From an uncultured Sphingomonadales bacterium (GTDB taxonomy: Bacteria > Pseudomonadota > Alphaproteobacteria > Sphingomonadales > Sphingomonadaceae): a stretch of DNA of 6,593 nt. The stretch is from positions 1 to 6,593 of the forward strand of contig CALDKP010000027.1 in assembly GCA_937898535.1 (NCBI GenBank), in the 5' to 3' direction. The notes beneath the pieces are model-generated. The model was given only the letters and a program-made list of their open reading frames with translations. It was not told the DNA's origin and searched no databases. This document shows positions 1-6,121 of the stretch, in pieces. How positions within the stretch are numbered: the first letter of the stretch is position 1; each line of letters begins with the position of its first letter. The position numbers were made by a program, and so were the translations under genes.

Positions 1-13
1 GCTCTTCCGATCT
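1..13. other. Residual Illumina adapter sequence at contig end
   Basis: The first 13 bases are GCTCTTCCGATCT, the 3' end of the standard Illumina TruSeq adapter; the reverse complement, AGATCGGAAGAGC, is the usual adapter-trimming string. The match is exact and begins at base 1. It lies inside the ferrochelatase frame and would add foreign residues to it. I read this as untrimmed library sequence left at the end of an assembled contig, not as genomic DNA. Confidence 0.93.
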
Positions 14-716
14 CGACCGCCTCTGAAAGCAGGCGCGCGGTTTTCTGGCAGTGGCAATGATAGGGATCCCCCAAATGGAGCGTCCGTTCCGGCATCCCGT
101 GGAAACTGATCACAAGCGCGTCAGGCACAAAGTCGAGCTTTGCCAGCGACGCTTCAATCGATGTCTTCAACGCGCCGATATAGCGCGCATCATCATGATA
201 GGCTGGCAGCGTGCGGATCGCCGGGTGCCAACGCATGGCGGTGAGCGTGGCATATGCCTCATCAAGCACAGTACCCGTCGTCGCCCCCGAATATTGCGGA
301 TATAATGGCGCAATTAAAATCCGGTTGCACCCCGCCGCTTTCATGGCGGCAAGTTGGTCACCGACGGACGGATTGCCATAGCGCATGGCATACCGCACAT
401 CGGCGATCCCTTCCATACGCGCCTGCAAGGCTTCAGCCTGACCGGCTGTGAAAAACGCCAGCGGCGATCCTTTTTCCGTCCATACCTTGGCATATGCCTT
501 CGCGGATTTTTGCGGCCGCGTATTCAAAATAATCCCGCGCAAAATCGGCTGCCACAGCAAAGGCGGAATTTCGACAACGCGTCGATCCGACAAAAACTGT
601 TTCAGATAGCGCTTCACCGCTGACGTGGTCGGTGCGTCTGGCGTGCCCAGATTCACCAGCAGAACGCCGACTTTGGGCGTCGCCACGGGTGGGTGGTCAA
701 TTGGTAATGTCATCAT
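14..716 (-). CDS. hemH: Ferrochelatase HemH, 3' end missing
   Basis: Ferrochelatase inserts Fe2+ into protoporphyrin IX, the last step of protoheme synthesis in this route. About 234 residues are readable of a usual 320-350. Visible family blocks are VGVLLVNLGTPDAPT (about 16-30), EKGSPL (81-86), YPQYSGATTGTVLDE (139-153) and SFHGMPERT (204-212), with His206 as the conserved metal-binding catalytic histidine. A CHC motif follows at 221-223. Cysteines near this site occur in some bacterial ferrochelatases reported to carry a [2Fe-2S] cluster, but the fragment cannot show whether this one does. The catalytic glutamate region lies in the missing C-terminus. Two ATGs are possible (716 and 713); the first overlaps the upstream gene's stop as ATGA. 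The gene is last in the mrp operon as seen. Truncation is technical, since adapter sequence begins at base 13. Confidence 0.96.
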
Positions 717-2989
717 AGTCCCCGGGACAGTAAAGGAAGTTCACGCAGACGTATTCCGGCTGCGGAGAATAATGCGTTTGCAATTGCGGGTGCAACTGGC
801 GGCACCCCAAGTTCAGTTACACCGCCCGGTGCCGCATCACTGCGCGCAAATTCAACGGTGATTTCTGGCACATCGACCAATTTCGGCAAATCCACATCAC
901 GCAGACGGCGGGCGGTTGGCAGGCCGTTCTGATATTCGGTTGTTGAACCCAGTGCTTGCGACAATCCGAATATAATGCCGCCCTCAATCTGCTGGCGCGC
1001 CAGATCGGGATTAATGAGCCGCCCGCAATCCGCCATTGCGTGAATACGGTCGACACGCACGCCAGTTTCGCTGGTGCGCGCGGTCACAATAACGGCAATG
1101 TGGCTGCCGCGCATGCTGTGGCAAGCAATGCCACGTCCGCTGCCCGATGTGCCTCCGTCCCAACCTGCCATATTGGCAACGCCCGTAAGGCATCGGGCAA
1201 GCCGCGTTTGGCCGACAAGCATTTGCATGCGAAACGACAAGGGCTCGACGCCAGCTTTCTGAGCAAGCTCGTCGATGAAGCCTTCGACGAAGAAGCAGTT
1301 GTAGCTGTGCGCTAGGCTCCGCCACGGCCCGGTTGGCATCGGCATGCGCACAGGGAAATGGTCAATCGTCAGATTGGGAATGGCATATGGTATCTCGGCA
1401 CCGCGCACCGCGAGTGCGTCAAATTCGCCTGCGGACGACTTGCGCGCTGCGTCAACGCTTTGCCCATCGATTCGGTTTGCAAGCTCACGCATGCTTGATG
1501 CCGCGGCCACCCGCACGCTCATGGCGGTCACTGCGCCTTCGGCATTTATCGCGGCGGATAACCGGCCCAGTGCCGGTGTACGGACATGATCCCGCAGAAA
1601 GTCTTCAGGACGCGACCAGACCAGTTGCACCGGTCGGCCCACTTCCTTGGCAATGACCGCGACTTGCGCGGCGATCACATTGTCAAAATTGCGGTCAAAA
1701 CTTCCGCCCGCCATGACGGGGTAGAGAACCACATCATCTACATCGATACCAATGGCATTTGCTGCGGCAACCCGCGCGGCCTGAGGCGCTTGTGATGCGA
1801 TCCATAATTGCAGACGACCATTGCGATAATCCGCCGTCGCTGAACGTGTTTCAATAGGGGCGTGCACAGCCGCACCAACAGTATAGTCAGCTTTGAAAAT
1901 GCGCGTTGCCGTCTCCGGGGCCATTGCAGCATCAACGTCGCCAGATTTGCATGCACGGAAGCCGGGACCTTTGGCAATCGCGTCGCTGAGCGACTGACCG
2001 ATTTTCTGGCTGTCCGCCAGGCCGCCTTTTGTTGCGAAGACGGGCTTCATTGCATCCAACGCGGTGTTGGCTGCCCACCAGTTGCTTGCCACCGCAGCAA
2101 CCCAGCTTTTGGTCCGCACCACGTGCACCACGCCGCGCATTTTCAGCGCCGCTTTTGTATTGGCAGATTTCAACCTAGTGTCGCCCACTGGTCCGCCCCT
2201 GACCGACGCGTAGAGCATATCGGGCAAACGAATGTCGCCGGCAAAGCTTGCGCTGCCATCGACCTTAGCAGACAGATCGAGCCGCGGTGCGTCACGGCCC
2301 GAAAGGCGGTTGCGCGGCGAAGGATTCAGGGGAATGGGCGATGGTGGCGCGAGCTCTGATGCTTCAATGACAAGGTCCGCAAATGCGAGGCGTTTTTTTC
2401 CAAAGACCACAAAACCGCGGTCCGTTTGGCACTGTTCCCACGAAATGTCCCAGCGCGCTGCCGCGGCCTGACACAAGACCGCACGTGCCGCTGCGCCGGC
2501 TTCACGGCATGGCTGTTCAAACTGCCGAATGGAGGATGATCCGCCCGTCACCACAAAGACGTCGCGTCGCGCAAGTTCGTTGATGCTGCTGGCAACGGGA
2601 CCGCCATCTGCGTTGAGCGACAGGTTTTCGGGCATGAATGCCGGGGCCCACTCGCGCGCCAATAACGTATTTGCAAATATCGGGCTTGGCGGCACTGGCT
2701 GGACTGCCACCGATCGCCAATCAGCACCAAGCTCTCCGGCGACGATTTGCGCCAATGCCGTATACACGCCTTGGCCAGACTCGCTTTGTGGAACGCCCAC
2801 GACAATCTTGCCGTCCTCGGCAATTTTAAGCCACGGTCCGAAAAGATGCTCGCCCTCTACCGTCCGTAAATTGGGCGTATAGCGGCGCGGCCACAGGCCC
2901 CAAGCCACAAGCAAACCGACGCCAGCGCCGCCACCAATGAGCAGCTTTCGGCGGCTAATGCCTTCGCTCGTCCCTGTGTCTTCCGTCAT
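713..2989 (-). CDS. Xanthine dehydrogenase-family molybdopterin-binding subunit (IorB-like), Tat-exported
   Basis: This is a 758-residue large subunit of the molybdenum hydroxylase family, similar to the isoquinoline 1-oxidoreductase beta-subunit/aldehyde oxidase type. The substrate cannot be told. The N-terminus has a twin-arginine signal, SRRKLL (12-17), and a hydrophobic stretch (18-32), so export to or anchoring at the periplasmic face is likely. Family blocks: GVPQSESGQGVYTALAQ (65-81), HAPIETRSATA (376-386), GGSFDRN (428-434, where relatives usually have GGGFGRR), TGPWRS (553-558), DCGRLINP (654-661), QIEGGIIFGLSQAL (667-680) and GVTELGVPPVAPA (723-735). Glu726 sits where the catalytic glutamate is expected. 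A longer frame opens at 3019, but the ATG at 2989 overlaps the mrp stop as ATGA and keeps the Tat motif close to the N-terminus, so I prefer it. No [2Fe-2S] or FAD subunit gene is adjacent. Confidence 0.9.
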   Translation of the reverse strand: MTEDTGTSEGISRRKLLIGGGAGVGLLVAWGLWPRRYTPNLRTVEGEHLFGPWLKIAEDGKIVVGVPQSESGQGVYTALAQIVAGELGADWRSVAVQPVPPSPIFANTLLAREWAPAFMPENLSLNADGGPVASSINELARRDVFVVTGGSSSIRQFEQPCREAGAAARAVLCQAAAARWDISWEQCQTDRGFVVFGKKRLAFADLVIEASELAPPSPIPLNPSPRNRLSGRDAPRLDLSAKVDGSASFAGDIRLPDMLYASVRGGPVGDTRLKSANTKAALKMRGVVHVVRTKSWVAAVASNWWAANTALDAMKPVFATKGGLADSQKIGQSLSDAIAKGPGFRACKSGDVDAAMAPETATRIFKADYTVGAAVHAPIETRSATADYRNGRLQLWIASQAPQAARVAAANAIGIDVDDVVLYPVMAGGSFDRNFDNVIAAQVAVIAKEVGRPVQLVWSRPEDFLRDHVRTPALGRLSAAINAEGAVTAMSVRVAAASSMRELANRIDGQSVDAARKSSAGEFDALAVRGAEIPYAIPNLTIDHFPVRMPMPTGPWRSLAHSYNCFFVEGFIDELAQKAGVEPLSFRMQMLVGQTRLARCLTGVANMAGWDGGTSGSGRGIACHSMRGSHIAVIVTARTSETGVRVDRIHAMADCGRLINPDLARQQIEGGIIFGLSQALGSTTEYQNGLPTARRLRDVDLPKLVDVPEITVEFARSDAAPGGVTELGVPPVAPAIANALFSAAGIRLRELPLLSRGL

Positions 2990-3960
2990 GCAGGCGCGGC
3001 CTTTGGCGCGTCCATCCATGCGGACACTTGCCGGGCAATCGCTGCATAAGCATCGCTAATTGGGCCTTCATCCAGTGCCGGCGGATTGCCCGCATCGCTT
3101 GCCATGCGGATTTTGATATCCAGCGGAATGCGACCCAAGAAGGGAATACCCAGTTCCTTTGCCGCGGCTTCGGCTCCGCCCGAACCAAAAGGATCACTCA
3201 TTTCGCCGCAATGCGGGCAGAGGTAACCTGCCATATTTTCAACCAGCCCAATGATCGGGACTTTCGCGGTGTCAAAAAAGCTGATGGCGCGAGTGGCGTC
3301 GATCAACGCCAAGTCCTGCGGCGTGGAGATGATCACTGCGCCGACGGGCTTGTGCTTTTGGATCATCGACAATTGGATGTCGCCAGTGCCGGGCGGCATA
3401 TCGACCACGATGTCGCGCACATCACCCCATTTGGCGTCAACAAGCTGCGACAGGGCATTGCCCGCCATAGGGCCACGCCACGCAATGGCCTGACCCGGAT
3501 TGACCAACTGGCCCATCGACAGGAAAGGCACGCCGCCAGCGCCCATTACCGGTATCATATTCTTGCCTTCGGCTTCAGGCTTCACGCCCTCAACGCCCAT
3601 CAACCGTGGTTGCGATGGACCGTAGATATCGGCATCTACAAGCCCGACCGATCGGCCTGCGCGCGCCATGGCAATGGCAAGGTTCGTCGACAGCGTTGAT
3701 TTACCCACGCCACCTTTGCCGCTGGCCACGGCGATCAGGCGCGGCGTAATCCGCTCCGCCGTCAACATGATCCGAACCGACGTCGCCCCTGCGCGTTCAA
3801 CGGCGCTGCGAACATCGGTTTCCATTTGCGCGCGCGCATCCTCGTTCAATCCCGACACATCGAGCACAAGCGAAACCGCGCCATCGGCGATTTTCAAACC
3901 GCTTGCGCGTGCGCCGGCAACGGCGGAAATGGCATGAGAAAATTCTTCAATATTTGGCAT
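2986..3960 (-). CDS. mrp: Mrp/NBP35-family Fe-S carrier ATPase
   Basis: The product is a 324-residue cytoplasmic P-loop ATPase of the Mrp/ApbC family, which binds Fe-S clusters and passes them to apoproteins. The deviant Walker A GKGGVGKST is at 81-89, followed by the DADIYGPSQP switch (109-118) and the Walker B block DMPPGTGD (187-194). The motif CPHC (248-251) provides the two cysteines that bind a bridging cluster in the dimer. Residues 1-70 form a short, weakly conserved MIP18/DUF59-like N-terminal region. The ATG at 3960 has no clear Shine-Dalgarno sequence. It is first in a run of three minus-strand genes, and its stop overlaps the next start by 4 bp. It is divergent from hflK, 71 bp away. 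The family assignment is secure; which apoproteins it serves is unknown. Confidence 0.97.
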   Translation of the reverse strand: MPNIEEFSHAISAVAGARASGLKIADGAVSLVLDVSGLNEDARAQMETDVRSAVERAGATSVRIMLTAERITPRLIAVASGKGGVGKSTLSTNLAIAMARAGRSVGLVDADIYGPSQPRLMGVEGVKPEAEGKNMIPVMGAGGVPFLSMGQLVNPGQAIAWRGPMAGNALSQLVDAKWGDVRDIVVDMPPGTGDIQLSMIQKHKPVGAVIISTPQDLALIDATRAISFFDTAKVPIIGLVENMAGYLCPHCGEMSDPFGSGGAEAAAKELGIPFLGRIPLDIKIRMASDAGNPPALDEGPISDAYAAIARQVSAWMDAPKAAPA

Positions 3961-3990
3961 ATCATGCCGAATAGATTCAGAATTGCGGGA

Positions 3991-4020
3991 TTGACACTGT
4001 TTTTCTGAAAAACCGCTACT
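3991..4020 (+). promoter_or_regulatory. Candidate sigma70-type promoter of hflK
   Basis: A perfect -35 hexamer TTGACA lies at 3991-3996. The best -10 at suitable spacing is GCTACT (4015-4020, 18-bp spacer), which matches the consensus at only three of six positions. If real, transcription would begin near 4026-4030, only a few bases before the hflK ATG at 4032. That would give a leaderless or nearly leaderless mRNA, in keeping with the lack of a Shine-Dalgarno sequence. The -35 is strong and the -10 is weak, so this stays tentative. Confidence 0.4.
3999..4013. promoter_or_regulatory. Perfect 15-bp dyad, possible operator
   Basis: GTTTTTC-T-GAAAAAC is a perfect inverted repeat with 7-bp arms and a single central base. 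A one-base loop cannot form an RNA hairpin, so any role would be as DNA, for example a site for a dimeric repressor. It fills the spacer between the TTGACA at 3991 and the presumed -10 of hflK, where a bound protein would block polymerase. No regulator is encoded in the window, so function is inferred from position and symmetry only. Confidence 0.4.
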
Positions 4021-4031
4021 ACATACAGTTT

Positions 4032-5153
4032 ATGAGCAAGAAAATTGACGAGCAGGGGTCACATATTTTGGCGATAGAAGGCAAAGGTCCGTGGGATTCA
4101 GACGATTCCGCCGACACCGGTGCATCCGGCAATGCGAATGAAAAAGGCGGCCGATCAAAGTCCGATCCGGTTAACCCGTGGGACCCGACACCGGACGGTG
4201 CGGCAAAACAATCGCGGACCCGTGGCCCATCACTGGAAGAATTGCTGCGCCGTAAAGGCGGTGGCTTTGGTGGCATTCCGCAACGGCCCGATGGCAAAAG
4301 CTGGTGGCCGCTTATCGTTGGCGGCTTTCTGCTACTGTGGCTGGCCTGGTCGACAATCCACCGTATTGGCCCTGAACAAGAAGGCGTTGTAACCCAGCTT
4401 GGCAAATTCGCCCGCACGGTGCAGCCCGGCATTCGTTTCACGCTGCCGTCGCCCATCGAGAGTATCACCAAAATTGATACCAAGCAGATCCAGACGACCT
4501 CCATCGGTTCGCCGAAGGCAAGCAGCGAAAATCTGGTCCTGACCAAAGACCAGAGCATCATTGATATGGCCTATGACGTCCGCTGGTCGATCAAGAGCCC
4601 GTCGCTATATCTGTTTCAACTCGACAGCCCTGAAGGCACGGTCAAGGAAGTCGCGGAAAGCGCCATGCGCGCTGCTGTTGCCAATTTTGATCTGACCCAA
4701 GCCATTGGTCCGGGCCGTGGCGCAATCGAATTGGAAGTGCGCCGCCGCATGCAGCAGATATTGGACGAATATCGCGCCGGTGTGTTGGTGCAGAGCATTT
4801 CGATCCGTCAATCAGACCCACCGGCTGAAGTGAATGACGCATTCCGCGAAGTAAACGCGGCGCAACAACGCCGCGAGAGCTATCTGAACGATGCCCGTGC
4901 TTATGCCAGCCGCGTTACCGAGTTGGCTTTGGGTGAAACTGCCGAGTTCGACAAGATTTACGTGCAGTATAAGGAAGCGCCCGAAGTCACCAAAAGGCGG
5001 CTTTATTACGAAACGATGGAGCAAGTGCTTGGCAAGGTCGACAAGACAATTGTCGAAACCGGCGGCGTGACGCCGTACCTCCCGCTCCCCGAGTTTCAGA
5101 AAAAGGCCGCACAAAAGGCTGAACCCGTTGTTGTGACAGGAAAAAAACAATGA
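4032..5153 (+). CDS. hflK: HflK, SPFH-domain subunit of the FtsH-regulating HflKC cage
   Basis: HflK pairs with HflC to build an inner-membrane cage that encloses FtsH and limits its access to membrane substrates. The 373 residues show a charged cytoplasmic N-terminal region with the typical PSLEELLRRKGGGFGG (66-81), one transmembrane segment (about 92-109), then a periplasmic SPFH/band-7 domain starting at RIGPEQEGVV (111-120). A coiled-coil region follows (about 265-335), with APEVTKRRLYYETMEQVLG (316-334) and a C-terminal tail with PYLPLPE (348-354). The coiled coil appears about 20 residues shorter than in E. coli HflK (419 residues): only one AxAY...G-type unit is present at 286-301 where E. 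coli has two. The ATG at 4032 lacks a Shine-Dalgarno. The stop overlaps the hflC start as ATGA, which suggests translational coupling and equal production of the partners. Confidence 0.96.
   Translation: MSKKIDEQGSHILAIEGKGPWDSDDSADTGASGNANEKGGRSKSDPVNPWDPTPDGAAKQSRTRGPSLEELLRRKGGGFGGIPQRPDGKSWWPLIVGGFLLLWLAWSTIHRIGPEQEGVVTQLGKFARTVQPGIRFTLPSPIESITKIDTKQIQTTSIGSPKASSENLVLTKDQSIIDMAYDVRWSIKSPSLYLFQLDSPEGTVKEVAESAMRAAVANFDLTQAIGPGRGAIELEVRRRMQQILDEYRAGVLVQSISIRQSDPPAEVNDAFREVNAAQQRRESYLNDARAYASRVTELALGETAEFDKIYVQYKEAPEVTKRRLYYETMEQVLGKVDKTIVETGGVTPYLPLPEFQKKAAQKAEPVVVTGKKQ
5138..5141 (+). promoter_or_regulatory. Ribosome binding site of hflC
   Basis: AGGA lies 8 nt before the ATG at 5150 and 11 nt before the alternative ATG at 5153, inside the 3' end of hflK. 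The spacing favours the first ATG, the one that overlaps the hflK stop. Confidence 0.6.
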
Positions 5154-5995
5154 TGACGAATATCATCAGAAACCCGATTTATCTGGCATTGATTGGTATC
5201 GGTACGCTCATTTTGTTGAGCATGTCGGTCACCATCGTCCCCGAAACACAACAAGCGATTATCAGCAGCTACGGCAAGGTTGATCGCGTTGTGAACAAAT
5301 ATCGTGCGAACGAACGATTTGGCGAAACGCGTGCTGGCCTGACCTTCCGTGTGCCGCTTGTTGAACAAATCCAGATTATCGACAAGCGCGTGTTGAGCGT
5401 CGAAATGGATCAACAGGAAGTGCTTTCCACGGACCAGCTGCGCCTGCAAGTTGATGCTTTTGCCCGGTTCCGTGTCACGCAACCGGACGTGATGTATCGG
5501 ACCATCCGTACCGAGGATCGCCTGCGCGACCAGTTGAAGACAATCTTGGGCTCATCGCTTCGCAACGAATTGGGCAAGCGCACCTTTGTTGCCTTGCTGA
5601 GTGCCGAGCGCGGTGAAGTTATGGAAAATATCCAGACTGCGCTGAACCGTGAAGCCAAGAAATATGGCGCTGAAGTCATTGATGTCCGCATTAAGCGCGC
5701 CGATTTACCCGCAGCAACGCTGCAGTCGGCCTATAACCGGATGCGCAGCGCGCGTAATCAGGAAGCGATTGCCATTGATGCCGAGGGCCAGAAAGAAGCG
5801 CAGATTATCCGTGCAGATGCCGAGGCCGAAGCGGCTCGTATCTATGCCATAAGCTATGGCAAGGACCCCGGTTTCTACGACTTCTACCGCGCCATGCAGA
5901 GCTATCGCCAGACATTCCAAAATGGCGAAGGATCAAGCAACATCATCTTGTCACCGCAAAACGCTTATCTTGAGAAATTCCGTACCGGGCGTTAA
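5150..5995 (+). CDS. hflC: HflC, SPFH-domain partner of HflK
   Basis: This 281-residue protein is the second subunit of the HflKC complex that modulates FtsH proteolysis at the inner membrane. It has a short N-terminus, one transmembrane segment (about 10-29), then the SPFH domain with VPETQQAIISSYGKV (30-44), GLTFRVPLVEQIQIIDKR (63-80) and EVIDVRIKRADLP (175-187). A charged Ala/Glu-rich coiled coil covers about 197-235, followed by YGKDPGFYDFYRAMQSY (236-252) and the SPQNAYLEKF tail (268-277). E. coli HflC has 334 residues. Part of the gap is an enterobacterial insert in the SPFH domain, but about 22 residues are missing from the coiled coil, between RMRSAR (197-202) and KDPGF (238-242). That parallels the shortening in HflK. 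The start is the ATG of an ATGATGA sequence; the second ATG is a possible alternative. Confidence 0.96.
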   Translation: MMTNIIRNPIYLALIGIGTLILLSMSVTIVPETQQAIISSYGKVDRVVNKYRANERFGETRAGLTFRVPLVEQIQIIDKRVLSVEMDQQEVLSTDQLRLQVDAFARFRVTQPDVMYRTIRTEDRLRDQLKTILGSSLRNELGKRTFVALLSAERGEVMENIQTALNREAKKYGAEVIDVRIKRADLPAATLQSAYNRMRSARNQEAIAIDAEGQKEAQIIRADAEAEAARIYAISYGKDPGFYDFYRAMQSYRQTFQNGEGSSNIILSPQNAYLEKFRTGR

Positions 5996-6015
5996 TCGAA
6001 CGACGGAGGACTTTG

Positions 6016-6044
6016 GCCAATTGGATGGCATCCATTCAATTGGC
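6016..6044 (+). terminator. 13-bp stem-loop after hflC, possible attenuator or weak terminator
   Basis: Bases 6016-6028 pair fully with 6032-6044 around a CAT loop: 12 Watson-Crick pairs and one G-U. It begins 21 bases after the hflC stop, a usual place for a 3' hairpin. The downstream sequence GTTAAGCTTTAATA has scattered T residues but no T-run, so a classic Rho-independent terminator is doubtful. It could instead protect the hflKC mRNA 3' end or lower read-through into degP. Confidence 0.45.
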
Positions 6045-6105
6045 GTTAAGCTTTAATACGCCATCGAATGGCTGACTTTCGGGCCTGCTGCCCAAATGAA
6101 TATAC

Positions 6106-6112
6106 GAGAGGA
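6106..6112 (+). promoter_or_regulatory. Ribosome binding site that decides the degP start
   Basis: GAGAGGA is a strong Shine-Dalgarno sequence. It directly abuts the ATG at 6113, which leaves no room for initiation there, but lies 9 nt before the in-frame GTG at 6122. The GTG is therefore the better start. Confidence 0.7.
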
Positions 6113-6121
6113 ATGATATCC

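Larger units (their letters stand above)
3961..4031. promoter_or_regulatory. Divergent intergenic region, mrp/hflK
   Basis: This 71-bp gap must hold the promoters of the two divergent blocks unless they start inside a gene. It is more AT-rich than the flanking genes. A sigma70-like element and a dyad for the hflK side are listed separately. I see no convincing -35/-10 pair on the minus strand for mrp, and no strong Shine-Dalgarno before either start codon. Confidence 0.6.
5996..6121. other. Intergenic region hflC-degP with tandem stem-loops
   Basis: This 126-bp gap separates hflC from the protease gene on the same strand. It holds a 13-bp stem-loop (6016-6044), a small one with 5-bp arms GCCAT/ATGGC around CGA (6060-6072) and a third with arms GGGC/GCCC around CTGCT (6081-6093), just before the ribosome binding site. 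I see no good -35/-10 pair and no recognisable sigma-E or EcfG (GGAAC...CGTT) promoter. The protease gene may therefore be read through from hflKC or have a promoter I cannot recognise. Confidence 0.5.

Noticed and set aside
1862..2359. 165-residue open frame on the plus strand within the Mo subunit gene
   Set aside because: It is a shadow of a clear minus-strand gene, with no domain, signal or ribosome site of its own.
3028..3699. 223-residue open frame on the plus strand, antisense to mrp
   Set aside because: It lies wholly within mrp, which has full family motifs. The antisense product has no recognisable domain and arises from the codon bias of a GC-rich gene.
4019..4561. 180-residue open frame on the minus strand over hflK
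   Set aside because: It is antisense to a well-conserved HflK; its composition is that of a reverse-frame shadow, and it has no family motifs.
4812..5482. Two minus-strand open frames (112 and 128 residues) across the hflK/hflC junction
   Set aside because: Both are antisense to conserved SPFH/coiled-coil codons and show no recognisable protein family.
6042..6062. Alternative hairpin GGCGT/ACGCC that would compete with its neighbours, like a riboswitch or antiterminator
   Set aside because: It has only 5 pairs and a large loop, and shares bases with a 13-bp hairpin that forms first and should be much more stable. A switching mechanism is not supported.
6072..6106. Possible degP promoter near CTGACT (6072) and TATACG (6101)
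   Set aside because: Spacing and hexamer matches are poor, and the -10 would overlap the ribosome binding site.
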